Of a stretch of 64,000 nt of DNA, positions 1 to 8,634 are shown piece after piece (the stretch's first letter is position 1; every line of letters begins with the position of its first letter). This DNA comes from Alistipes sp. ZOR0009 (lineage in GTDB: Bacteria > Bacteroidota > Bacteroidia > Bacteroidales > ZOR0009). The notes beneath the pieces are model-generated. The model saw nothing but the letters and a program-made list of their open reading frames with translations, made no database searches and had not been told where the DNA came from. The stretch covers positions 1-64,000 of the forward strand of contig NZ_JTLD01000014.1 of the NCBI RefSeq assembly GCF_000798815.1, read 5' to 3'. Made by a program: the position numbers and the translations under genes.

Positions 1-2
1 TT

Positions 3-137
3 CATCAGAATCCTGTTCGTAATGGGTTGGTTGTTAATGCAGAGGATTACCTATATTCTAGCGCAAGATGCTATGCAGGTATGAGTGGGCCGCTAGAAGT
101 AGTACCGTTGGATTTTGGTTGGAAGACCTATAGGTAA
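3..137 (+). mobile_element. C-terminal end of a REP-associated tyrosine transposase (partial)
   Basis: An open frame runs in from the window edge and ends with TAA at 135-137, giving the last 44 residues of a protein. It contains HQNPVRNGLV followed by AEDYLYSSAR, the hallmark C-terminal motif of IS200/IS605-like REP-associated tyrosine transposases (RAYTs, Y1_Tnp fold). The catalytic HUH and Tyr residues lie upstream of the window and cannot be judged. Palindromes begin two bases after the stop, as expected for a RAYT beside its REP substrates. The family call rests on one short but characteristic motif. Confidence 0.75.
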
Positions 138-138
138 T

Positions 139-154
139 GCAGGCTTTAGCCTGC
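139..154. repeat. REP-like palindrome
   Basis: GCAGGCTTTAGCCTGC is a near-perfect palindrome (7-bp arms, 2-base centre) just after the RAYT stop codon. Similar GCAGGAGC..AGCCGAAC words recur at about 174-191 and 364-380, suggesting degenerate copies of one repeat family. Confidence 0.55.
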
Positions 155-233
155 TTGGATAGATTCGACTGAGGCAGGAGCCTAAGCCGAACAATGGTAG
201 TGCTTCTACAACGACACTATTCTATAAGCCTTT

Positions 234-248
234 GATGCCTCCGGCATC
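234..248. repeat. REP-like palindrome (GATGCC-tcc-GGCATC)
   Basis: Six-base arms around a 3-base centre form a perfect hairpin. A second hairpin of the same geometry follows 16 bases later, so the two form a small paired palindrome unit close to the transposase end. Confidence 0.55.
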
Positions 249-264
249 AGCTCCTATAGGTAGT

Positions 265-279
265 CATTCCGGAGGAATG
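265..279. repeat. REP-like palindrome (CATTCC-gga-GGAATG)
   Basis: Perfect 6-bp arms with a 3-base centre. Together with 234-248 it forms a paired palindrome unit. The sequences of the two differ but the arm and loop lengths match. Confidence 0.55.
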
Positions 280-613
280 AAAGGTTTATAGTACGGGTGA
301 GTAAGTGTTTTTTCGACCCGTTGGGATCGAACATTATAAAAAGGCTTAGCATGACGGCCATGGGCAGGAGCTTCAGCCGAACAGAACCGAACTGTAGCAA
401 ACGCAAAGCGGTGAAATCAAAGAATTTAGTAGGCTAGCTTTGTAAGCATATATTTATTTAAATTGTAGCAGGTAAAAGATGTCCGCTTTGACAGGCAAAA
501 TCTAAGCCTATAGTTTATGTGCTTTCTGCTAGTCGTATGCCGCATGTTAGATGCGAGAGGTGCGATGGTTGCAGTGGGCATGGTTAATTTTCAAATAGTA
601 AGCAACAATAAAG
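280..613. other. Intergenic stretch with degenerate repeats, no gene seen
   Basis: No convincing coding frame. A further GCAGGAGC..CAGCCGAAC copy lies near 364-380. The remainder is presumably the leader and promoter region of the serine hydrolase at 614. No clear TAnnTTTG box was found near the start. Confidence 0.4.
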
Positions 614-2086
614 ATGAAGAAACAGCTAGCCCTGCTTTTTACCATGCTGATAGCCGCTTCGGCATTTGCACAAGCTGATAGGAATTCAGCCATTTATAAA
701 ATAATTCTTGCAAAAGACAGCCTGCTTTTTGATGTTGGTTTCAACACCTGCAATATGAGGCAGGTCGAAAGCCTACTGAGCGATACCTTGAAGTTTTATC
801 ACGATAAAGACGGTATTTCGGGTAAGGCCAAATTTCTGGCTGATCTGAGAAATGGAATTTGTAGTAGTCAGGCCAATCGTCAAGTAAAACGATTCTTAGT
901 AAAGGAAAGTACGGAAATATATCCCCTATACAAAAATGGTGTTTTGTATGGTGCTGTGCAGAATGGGGAGCACCTGTTTTCCGAAAAGCGCGAGGCGCAG
1001 GCTGGCGTTGCAAAATTCACCAACGTTTGGCAGCTCGAGGATGGCGAATGGAAGCTGGTAACCTCATTCAGCTTCGACCATAAGGCATACGAAGGTAAGA
1101 ACGAAGGATATCCAACTTTTGATAGCAATGCCGAAATAGAAAGGTGGCTAAAGGAGAACAAGGTACCAACCTTAGGTATTGGGATTATTGATGGCGGTAA
1201 GCTGCAGCAGGTAAAAGTTTTTGGTGAGGTAGCAAAAGGGGGCGCAGCACCTTACAATACCATCTTTAATGTGGCATCGCTCACTAAGCCCGTTACGGCA
1301 ATGGTTGCATTAAGGTTGGTAAGTATGGGAAAGTGGAGCTTGGACGACCCGGTTTACAAGTATTGGGTAGATCCGGATATTGCCAACGACCCACGAAGCA
1401 AGAAAATAACAACAAGACATATCCTAAGCCATCAAACAGGCTTCCCCAATTGGCGATGGATGAACGACGGGCACAAGCTTACCTTCCTCTTTGATCCAGG
1501 AACAGGATATCAGTATTCGGGAGAGGGGATGGAGTATTTGCGGAAGGCTTTGGAAAGGAAGTTTGGTAAATCGCTGCAGCAGCTGGCTAGCGAGCTTATT
1601 TTTCAACCGCTAAAAATGAATGACACAAAGTATGTTTGGGACAAAAATGTGGATACTACAAGATTGGCCGTTGGATATGATAAAGATGGGAAAGCTTATG
1701 AGGTTGTAAAAAATAAAACCCCCAACGCCGCCGATGATCTGTTAACCACTGTTGAAGATTACGGAAACTTTTTGGCTGCTGTAGTAAATGGTGATGGTTT
1801 GACCAAAAAGGTATTTGATGAGATGACCACCAACCAGGTTGCAACTACCAAAGGAAAACATTTTGGTTTGGGTTTCGAAATATACGATTTGGGCAATGGC
1901 GAGCTGGCCTTGTCGCATGGTGGCTCAGATAAGGGTGTTCAAACCATTATCTTTATCCTTCCCAAAAAGAAGCAGGGGCTTTTGATCTTCACCAACTCCG
2001 ATACTGGCATAAGCGTTTACGAAGCACTCCTAAAGCATTACCTAGGTAAAAAGGGACAAGTAATAGTTGATATCGAAACGAAATAG
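614..2086 (+). CDS. Secreted serine hydrolase (beta-lactamase/PBP fold) with N-terminal NTF2-like domain
   Basis: 490 residues. A signal peptide (residues 1-19, ending AFA-QA) indicates export. Residues about 22-160 look like a DUF4440/SnoaL-type NTF2-like domain (FYHDKDGI, and WQLEDGEWKL near its end). Residues about 180-480 are the class C beta-lactamase/DD-peptidase-like hydrolase: the nucleophile motif SLTK has Ser222 and Lys225, the second motif is Tyr301 in YSGEG rather than the usual YxN, and the third is H435-G-G. The family cleaves or transfers acyl groups on peptides, esters or beta-lactams; the substrate here is unknown. The start is the only ATG that leaves a proper signal peptide. 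No partner gene is evident; it is followed by over 700 bases without a gene. Confidence 0.85.
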   Translation: MKKQLALLFTMLIAASAFAQADRNSAIYKIILAKDSLLFDVGFNTCNMRQVESLLSDTLKFYHDKDGISGKAKFLADLRNGICSSQANRQVKRFLVKESTEIYPLYKNGVLYGAVQNGEHLFSEKREAQAGVAKFTNVWQLEDGEWKLVTSFSFDHKAYEGKNEGYPTFDSNAEIERWLKENKVPTLGIGIIDGGKLQQVKVFGEVAKGGAAPYNTIFNVASLTKPVTAMVALRLVSMGKWSLDDPVYKYWVDPDIANDPRSKKITTRHILSHQTGFPNWRWMNDGHKLTFLFDPGTGYQYSGEGMEYLRKALERKFGKSLQQLASELIFQPLKMNDTKYVWDKNVDTTRLAVGYDKDGKAYEVVKNKTPNAADDLLTTVEDYGNFLAAVVNGDGLTKKVFDEMTTNQVATTKGKHFGLGFEIYDLGNGELALSHGGSDKGVQTIIFILPKKKQGLLIFTNSDTGISVYEALLKHYLGKKGQVIVDIETK

Positions 2087-2829
2087 GCAATCGCAACCTC
2101 TGGTTCTATGGCTTGGAGGCAGAAGTGCAGTTATGGGCATTGGAAATAGCTGTTGGATCTCTGTAGAATCATTGTTTAGGCATCATATATAATCCCTCAA
2201 TGCTGAGTTAGGAGTTGCAGGTGTTGCTGCGTTTGTTGTTTTGTAAGTGTTTTGTTCGTCTTTTCTGATTTCGTTGTAAATCAAAAGGAACTTGTTCTAT
2301 TTCTCTTCTAAAAAGCAATATTTGTAGTGTTGTAGGTATTTATTCCAAATAAATAATAGTTAAAATAAATTTACCAGTATGTTTGTATGTTAAATTTTTG
2401 TTTATTTACTCAGGTAACAATCTCGTAAGCCTCCTTTTGTAAAAAGGATATATAGCCATTTTGAGGTACTTCTGCTCAAAGAGGCTGTTGTTTCCCAAGT
2501 TTGTGGAGGCCGTGCTGGACGTTAGGCGCACTCCTTTATTTCTGGCTTTCTCTACAAACGCTAAGGGGATGCTCGGTTTAGGAGGTTGTAGAGAAAAAGA
2601 TCGCAGGGCGTGTATCGAAAAAATATAGCTGCTTTCGTTTAAAAAGATTGCAAGCAAGCTGCTTATAGGAAAAAGAAGGTCCAGTAAACGAACTCTGCCC
2701 GTTGTGCGGTTGTTACATAGCAATAGGAGAATAAATAAAGGCACTTGTAGCCTCTTAAGACCGTTGAGTTGCTAGCTGCAAAATGGTGAAAAGGGGAGAT
2801 GAAGGTTTAAATAATTAAACACAACAAGC
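2087..2829. other. Long intergenic region upstream of nrfH
   Basis: No supported gene. A 112-codon minus-strand frame (2406-2744) lacks any recognisable motif and was discarded. TATGTTTG at 2378-2385 matches the Bacteroidota -7 box (TAnnTTTG) but is about 450 bases from nrfH, so a long leader or a missed promoter nearer the gene is possible. The stretch probably holds the nrf control region. Confidence 0.35.
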
Positions 2830-3417
2830 GTGAAGCTGCTAAAAAAGATATTACCACCACCACAATGGAGGGTTGCTGTTATCGTAGCTTTAGGGGTATT
2901 CTCGGGCTTAGGTTGCTATACTTTCTACGTATCTAAAGCCTACTCCTACCTTTCCGACAAGCCTGAGGTTTGCGTAAACTGCCATATCATGGGAACGCAA
3001 TATGCCACCTGGTTTCATAGCTCTCATAGGGAACGGGCAACCTGTAACGATTGCCACGTACCCCATAGCAGCGCATTAATGAAGTACGCCTTTAAGGCCA
3101 AGGATGGCATGCGGCATGCGGCTCTATTTACGCTTCGGCTCGAGCATCAGTCCATAACGATAGGCGATGCAGGGGCGTCGGTGGTGCAGCAGAACTGTAT
3201 CCGTTGCCATACGGTGTTAAATCAGGATGTGGGGTTGGCTAAGGTTACATTTGAGATGGCCAAGAAGAATGAGGGCAAGGTGTGCTGGGAGTGTCATAGA
3301 GAGGTGCCGCATGGAAGAATGAGGAGCCTATCATCTACCCCAAATGCAATAGTTCCGTTGCCCGAATCTCCTGTGCCAGATTGGCTAAACGAGCTAATGG
3401 CTAGTAAGAAGAAATAA
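2830..3417 (+). CDS. nrfH: Cytochrome c nitrite reductase small subunit NrfH (tetrahaem quinol dehydrogenase)
   Basis: 195 residues of the NapC/NirT family. NrfH anchors the nitrite reductase to the cytoplasmic membrane and passes electrons from menaquinol to NrfA in the periplasm. One transmembrane helix (about residues 14-34) is followed by four CxxCH haem-binding motifs: CVNCH (Cys48), CNDCH (Cys72), CIRCH (Cys123) and CWECH (Cys152). The start is a GTG; no better upstream start was seen. nrfA begins 16 bases after the stop, followed by two cytochrome c assembly genes, so the four genes form one operon for nitrite reduction to ammonium. Confidence 0.96.
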   Translation: MKLLKKILPPPQWRVAVIVALGVFSGLGCYTFYVSKAYSYLSDKPEVCVNCHIMGTQYATWFHSSHRERATCNDCHVPHSSALMKYAFKAKDGMRHAALFTLRLEHQSITIGDAGASVVQQNCIRCHTVLNQDVGLAKVTFEMAKKNEGKVCWECHREVPHGRMRSLSSTPNAIVPLPESPVPDWLNELMASKKK

Positions 3418-3433
3418 AAATAATACAGCAGAT

Positions 3434-4930
3434 ATGATTAATCTAAGCGAGAAGATTAAGCAAAGACCCTGGCTAGGATGGGGGCTTTTTGGTGCTACAA
3501 TGCTGGTGGTATTCCTACTCGGTTTACTTGCCTCTTCCGTTGTAGAACGACGTGCTGAAGCGACAGTTTTTAAGGTGGCCAAGGGGGCTATAGCGAAGCA
3601 TGAGTCGCGCAATCCGCTTTGGGGGGAGGTGTACCCTCTCGAATACCAGACATGGGAGAAGACAGCGAACATGGACTTTGAGAGCGAGTTTAACGGGAAT
3701 AAACCCCACGATGTACTCGAAAGTAGACCTAAGATGGTGGTGCTTTGGGCAGGCTATGCATTTTCGAAAGACTACGCAGCGCCACGGGGCCACATGCATG
3801 CAATAGAAGATGTGGTTGGCACCCTACGAACGGGTAGCCCCAAAACACCCGAAGACGGTCCACAACCTGGTACCTGCTGGACCTGTAAAAGTCCAGATGT
3901 GCCGCGCTTAATGGATTCGGTAGGAATAGAGAAGTTCTATAAAACCAAATGGGGAGCTTGGGGGAGCGAGGTAGTCAATCCTATAGGATGTGCCGACTGC
4001 CACGATCCCAACACCATGAACCTAACCATTACAAGGCCTGCACTGGTTGAGGCATTTCAGCGTGCGGGAAAGGATATTACTAAGGCTACCCACTCCGAGA
4101 TGCGCTCGCTTGTTTGTGCACAATGCCACGTAGAGTACTACTTTAAGGGGGATGGCAAGTACCTAACTTTTCCGTGGGATAAGGGGACGTCCGTTGAGGC
4201 CATTGAGACCTACTATGATAGCGTAAAGTTTACGGATTGGACGCACTCGTTGAGTAAAGCTCCGATGCTAAAGGCGCAGCATCCCGATTTTGAGATTTTC
4301 CAGATGGGCATACATGCGCAGCGTGGGGTGTCGTGCGCCGACTGCCACATGCCCTATAAGAGTGAGGGGGGCGTGAAGTTTACCGACCACCACGTGATGA
4401 GCCCGCTTGCCAAGATAAACAGCACCTGCCAGAACTGCCATAGAGAGACGGAAGAGACGCTTCGAAATAACGTATACGAGCGCCAACGCAAAGCCAACGA
4501 GATAAGAAATAGGCTCGAAGATGAGCTGGCAAAGGTTCATGTAGAGGCAAAGTTTGCGTGGGATAAGGGGGCTACAGAAGCGCAAATGGAGCCAGTGCTT
4601 AAGCTGCTACGTCAGGCTCAATGGCGCTGGGATTTTGCGGTGGCATCGCATGGGGCGTCATTTCATGCACCAGTAGAAATACAGCGTATCCTAAGTCATG
4701 GTATAGACAAGGCTTTGCAGGCTCGTCTTGCAGTAACCAAGGTGCTTGCCAAGAACGGCTTTACAGGTGATGTGCCGATGCCAGACCTTTCGAACAAGGC
4801 AAAGGCGCAAAGCTATATTGGTTTGGATATGGCCAAGGAGCGTGCTGCCAAGAAGGTTTTCATGGAGCAAACAGTGCCACAATGGTTGAAGCAGGCACGA
4901 GAAAAAAATAGGTTAGTTTCGACTAACTAA
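3434..4930 (+). CDS. nrfA: Ammonia-forming cytochrome c nitrite reductase NrfA
   Basis: 498 residues, the usual NrfA length. It catalyses six-electron reduction of nitrite to ammonium in the periplasm. An N-terminal hydrophobic segment (about 14-36) exports or anchors it. The active-site haem motif is CWTCK at Cys148, with the lysine ligand diagnostic for NrfA. Four further CxxCH motifs follow (CADCH near 186, CAQCH near 229, CADCH near 301, CQNCH near 333), giving the expected five haems. It forms a membrane complex with the upstream nrfH product, and the next two genes supply haem attachment. Confidence 0.97.
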   Translation: MINLSEKIKQRPWLGWGLFGATMLVVFLLGLLASSVVERRAEATVFKVAKGAIAKHESRNPLWGEVYPLEYQTWEKTANMDFESEFNGNKPHDVLESRPKMVVLWAGYAFSKDYAAPRGHMHAIEDVVGTLRTGSPKTPEDGPQPGTCWTCKSPDVPRLMDSVGIEKFYKTKWGAWGSEVVNPIGCADCHDPNTMNLTITRPALVEAFQRAGKDITKATHSEMRSLVCAQCHVEYYFKGDGKYLTFPWDKGTSVEAIETYYDSVKFTDWTHSLSKAPMLKAQHPDFEIFQMGIHAQRGVSCADCHMPYKSEGGVKFTDHHVMSPLAKINSTCQNCHRETEETLRNNVYERQRKANEIRNRLEDELAKVHVEAKFAWDKGATEAQMEPVLKLLRQAQWRWDFAVASHGASFHAPVEIQRILSHGIDKALQARLAVTKVLAKNGFTGDVPMPDLSNKAKAQSYIGLDMAKERAAKKVFMEQTVPQWLKQAREKNRLVSTN

Positions 4931-4995
4931 AGGGAAGATGGGGGCCGTAGGCGTAAGCTGCGGCTCTTGCTTCATAATTCAGAAAAGAAAATCGG

Positions 4996-6264
4996 ATGAC
5001 ACAAAAATTGGGACGACCTATTTGGCAGGGCATTTGGGGGTATAAGGAGGCTTTTGTTGTATGTCTGGGGTTGGTCGCTGTGGGAATATTACTACAGCTG
5101 ACCGTCGGTTGTGTTGGCAATACTCTTTTTTCCTATCCATTTAACGTACTATTCGGTGGGGCCTACCTGGTGGTGCTGGTGGTTTTACAGCTGGCTGCCG
5201 GTAAACGTACCATTATACGGTGGATGGGATCTAGCCCAACGGCTATAACGCTGATGCTGATGCTTGGTTTTACTGTACTTCTTATGGGGGTAACGCCTCA
5301 ACGCAACCTGTACGAAGCGCCGCAAGGAGGCTTCGTTTCGAGAATTGGGCTCGACGCCATTTTGCATACCTGGTATTTTGCCTTTATCTTCTTCTTCTTA
5401 CTCACCTCGCTGGGGCTCACAGCCGTAAAACGTTTAGTCCCCTTTCGTAAAAAAAATATTGGATTCGTACTTAATCACCTCGGACTTTGGCTTACGTTGT
5501 TTGCGGGCGTATTGGGAAGCGGCGATATTGCTCAATTAACCATGAACCTTACGGAGGGTAAGGTGGAATGGCGAGCTCAGGATAGGCAGGGTGTGGTATA
5601 TGAAATGCCTATTGCAACCGAGCTGCACGACTTTACGATGGAGGAGTACCCTGCTAACCTATACCTTATAGATACTCGAACGGGGGATGCGCTGCCCAAA
5701 GAAAAACCGGTGCACCTAGCATTAGAGGATAGCCTTACTAAGGGTAATTTAGAAGGTTGGCAGATAGAGGTTGTGAGTAAAATGAACGATGCGGCGCCTG
5801 TTGCTGCCGACAAGTACGTCAGGTACATTAATATCGGATCTTGTCAAGCGGCCTACATCAAGGCTACCAGCCATGATGGACGCCAAAAAAAGGAAGGGTG
5901 GATAAGTAGCGGTAGCTTTATGTTTCCGCATAAGAGCCTTTACCTTACCGATACCCTCGGTTTGCTTATGGGAGTTCCAGAACCGAAAAAGTTTAGATCG
6001 GAGGTGACAATATACTCAAAAACAGGGTTAAGGCTTGATACCTGCATCGAAGTTAACCGCCCGGTGGTGGTGGATGGATGGACTATTTACCAGCTGGGTT
6101 ATGACGATCAGATGGGGAGATGGTCGAACAAGAGCACCGTTGAGATGGTAAAGGATCCTTGGCTCAAGGTTGTTTATACAGGGTTGCTGATGCTGCTAGC
6201 TGGTGCTGTGTACCTATTTTGGATTGCCAATAAGCAAAAAAGGGAGGTGCGTAATGTGGAGTAA
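4996..6264 (+). CDS. ResB/CcsB-like cytochrome c biogenesis protein
   Basis: 422 residues with hydrophobic segments near residues 12-35, 42-62, 73-93, 120-142 and 155-172, a large soluble region (about 190-385) and a last helix near 394-413. This layout matches ResB/CcsB, which with CcsA carries haem across the membrane and attaches it to apocytochromes (System II). The position directly after nrfHA and an overlap with ccsA support a role in maturing the nrf cytochromes. In some bacteria the two partners are fused as CcsBA/NrfI; here they are separate. No haem-ligand residue is assigned because the family is divergent. Confidence 0.85.
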   Translation: MTQKLGRPIWQGIWGYKEAFVVCLGLVAVGILLQLTVGCVGNTLFSYPFNVLFGGAYLVVLVVLQLAAGKRTIIRWMGSSPTAITLMLMLGFTVLLMGVTPQRNLYEAPQGGFVSRIGLDAILHTWYFAFIFFFLLTSLGLTAVKRLVPFRKKNIGFVLNHLGLWLTLFAGVLGSGDIAQLTMNLTEGKVEWRAQDRQGVVYEMPIATELHDFTMEEYPANLYLIDTRTGDALPKEKPVHLALEDSLTKGNLEGWQIEVVSKMNDAAPVAADKYVRYINIGSCQAAYIKATSHDGRQKKEGWISSGSFMFPHKSLYLTDTLGLLMGVPEPKKFRSEVTIYSKTGLRLDTCIEVNRPVVVDGWTIYQLGYDDQMGRWSNKSTVEMVKDPWLKVVYTGLLMLLAGAVYLFWIANKQKREVRNVE

Positions 6265-7042
6265 TTTTATATATTTTTCGATTGTCGCATTAGCATGTTG
6301 GATAATTGCTACGCTCTACGCTTATCGAAGGGGTAGGACTGCTATTGTTGGAGGTATCTATTTACTAGGTTCGTTTGCTATTGCAGCGTTTATTGTTATG
6401 CTCTGGATCTCGTTAGATCGTCCGCCGCTAAGAACCCTTGGTGAAACGCGGCTATGGTACGCCTTTTTTGTTCCATTGGTTGGTGCCATTATCTACCTTC
6501 GATGGAAATTTAGATGGATTTTATCCTATACGTTGCTGCTGGCGTTGGTTTTTATTGTAATTAATATTGTAAAGCCAGAAACGCATAGCAAGGCGCTGAT
6601 GCCTGCGCTTCAGAGTATATGGTTTGTTCCCCATGTAGTGGTATACATCTTCTCCTATGCTCTTTTGGGTGCGGCATCGCTAGTTGCAGCTAAGATTTTG
6701 TTTATGCAGCGTTTTGGACAACCTTCTAGGGTGGATTTGCTGCCTGTTGCCGACACCTTAGTTTATGTAGGTTTTTCTTTTCTAACAATGGGCTCTGTCT
6801 TTGGTGCACTTTGGGCAAAAGAGGCTTGGGGTCATTACTGGACATGGGACCCGAAGGAGACTTGGGCTTTTATCACTTGGTTGGGTTATTTGGTATACCT
6901 TCATTTTCGATTCCATACCCCTAAAAAGCAGGCAACCGCAACTTGGATGCTCGCATTGGCGTTTGTGGTACTTCTGGTTTGTTGGTTTGGCATCAACTAC
7001 CTCCCCGCAGCACAAAATAGCGTTCATACCTATAGCCGTTAA
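6254..7042 (+). CDS. ccsA: Cytochrome c assembly protein CcsA (haem handling, System II)
   Basis: 262 residues from the ATG at 6254. This start has AGGGAGG at 6241-6247 and overlaps the resB-like gene by 11 bases; an upstream in-frame ATG at 6203 would add 17 atypical residues. The protein is almost entirely membrane helices (about eight) and carries the tryptophan-rich haem-handling motif WGHYWTWDPKETW near residues 193-205, with conserved histidines in flanking helices. It is the partner of the preceding ResB-like protein and the last gene of the nrf operon. Confidence 0.92.
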   Translation: MWSNFIYFSIVALACWIIATLYAYRRGRTAIVGGIYLLGSFAIAAFIVMLWISLDRPPLRTLGETRLWYAFFVPLVGAIIYLRWKFRWILSYTLLLALVFIVINIVKPETHSKALMPALQSIWFVPHVVVYIFSYALLGAASLVAAKILFMQRFGQPSRVDLLPVADTLVYVGFSFLTMGSVFGALWAKEAWGHYWTWDPKETWAFITWLGYLVYLHFRFHTPKKQATATWMLALAFVVLLVCWFGINYLPAAQNSVHTYSR

Positions 7043-7193
7043 CAGGCTTTGCAGCTGCTGGCCTAAAGCGGAGAAGTTTCTTTGCGTGTAGGAGAGGTTT
7101 GGGGTGTACAGGGCAGCCGCTGAGAGCAAAAAAATGTAAAGTATACAAGTTCATATTGGATTCTTAGCGGTGGTCGTATAAAAACACGATAAG

Positions 7194-8276
7194 ATGAGAA
7201 AATTAGCGACAGCTATACTTTTAGCGATTACAAATTTCTGCGTAGCACAGAAAACGGTAGAGTTTGCTGATTCTATCCGAAGCTGCTACCATATTCCAGA
7301 GCTCTCCTACGCGGTAGTCGATGGTAAAGCCGTGTTGGAAATTGCCGCATTGGGGAAACACTCCGTAAACCTTCCCGATACGGCAACCTTAGAAGACCGA
7401 TTTCATATAGGCTCCAACACTAAGGCAATGACCGCATTTATAATTGCCAAATATGTAGAAAAAGGGAGGTTGTCTTGGAACGACAAGTTCTTTGACTATT
7501 TTCCCGAATGGCAAGCCCAAAGCAAACCCGAATATGCAAACATTACGCTGCAAGATCTGCTTTCGCATCGGGCAGGTGTACAGCCTTTTCAGGGCGAAAA
7601 TGATCCTCCAATACCCAACTTCAGGGGGACAAAGCAAGAAAAAAGAAAACAATTTGGACAATTTGTCCTTGCTCAAGAACCCGTAAAGATGGATGCGCAA
7701 AATCCATTCATCTACTCGAACGCGGGGTACACCTTGGCTACATTGATGCTCGAGAAGGCAACAGGCAAAAGCTGGGAGTATTTGGTTGATAAGGTTTTTA
7801 ATAGGGATTTAAAGCTAAATGTAAAGCTTTCATGGCCAGAGAACCAGAATGCAAAGGATACTTGGGGGCATTCATTCGAAAATGCAACGCTGCTACCCGT
7901 TCCTTCAAATACCACCTATCACCTCGATTATACCGAACCGGCAGGGGACATAAATATAAAGTTAAAGGACTATGTGCGGTTTATTCAGCTCAACTTGCAG
8001 GGGCTGAGCGGGCAAAATGGATATCTGACAGCAGCAACCTACCAGCATATTCACAAGGGGGTAGATTTTTACTCCTTGGGTTGGTATAACATTTATGAAA
8101 AAGGACAGGAACTTTCAACGCACTCAGGCACAGCAGGTACCTACTATACCCTTGTTCATATAGATAGAGTAGGGAAAAGAGCCTATATTATTTTCACGAA
8201 TTCCTTTACCCCAGATACACAGCGAGGAGTTAGGCTTCTGATGCGAAAGCTGAAAGAAACCTACGGTCGCCAATAG
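7194..8276 (+). CDS. Secreted serine hydrolase, beta-lactamase/PBP-like
   Basis: 360 residues with an N-terminal signal peptide (1-19, ending CVA-Q). All three motifs of the class C beta-lactamase/esterase fold are present: Ser74-N-T-Lys77, Tyr174-S-N and His310-S-G. It therefore looks catalytically complete, unlike the longer paralogue at 614-2086 where the second motif is YSG and an NTF2-like domain is added. Substrate unknown; family members include D,D-peptidases, esterases and D-aminopeptidases. It stands alone, about 150 bases after ccsA. Confidence 0.87.
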   Translation: MRKLATAILLAITNFCVAQKTVEFADSIRSCYHIPELSYAVVDGKAVLEIAALGKHSVNLPDTATLEDRFHIGSNTKAMTAFIIAKYVEKGRLSWNDKFFDYFPEWQAQSKPEYANITLQDLLSHRAGVQPFQGENDPPIPNFRGTKQEKRKQFGQFVLAQEPVKMDAQNPFIYSNAGYTLATLMLEKATGKSWEYLVDKVFNRDLKLNVKLSWPENQNAKDTWGHSFENATLLPVPSNTTYHLDYTEPAGDINIKLKDYVRFIQLNLQGLSGQNGYLTAATYQHIHKGVDFYSLGWYNIYEKGQELSTHSGTAGTYYTLVHIDRVGKRAYIIFTNSFTPDTQRGVRLLMRKLKETYGRQ

Positions 8277-8634
8277 CCACAAAATGGCGTAGCAGCACAA
8301 TGTTGGGATGTTCAATGTCTGCTTGTCGGAACCTTCAAGGTGGAGGTGCTTTGCTACCTGTAAGGGCAAAAGATACTAGCCCAAAATTTGGGGTAGGGGG
8401 TACGGTCGTTGGGTATAGCTATATTCGTTTCAGTTAACTTTACAGGTGGTTGATGTCTATTTTATTTTGTCGATGCTGCTTGGTGTTGTACTTTTGAAAT
8501 AGGAATTGGAGTCTTTACAGGCTCATTGATGTGCATGGTATAGTCAGCAACCCAAATTGCTGGCCGATGGCTGTTTAGTACACTGCGGGAAACTCTAAAG
8601 AGTAAATATAAGTTTAATATAAAAGGAATTTGGG
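8277..8634. other. Intergenic, no gene seen
   Basis: About 360 bases between the serine hydrolase and the kelch lipoprotein. A minus-strand frame here is a shadow extending into the next gene. An A/T-rich stretch just before 8635 is a likely leader of the downstream gene. No terminator hairpin was recognised. Confidence 0.3.

Noticed and set aside
2406-2744. 112-codon minus-strand ORF upstream of nrfH
   Set aside because: No signal peptide, domain or family motif; composition looks like translated intergenic DNA. Not reported as a gene.
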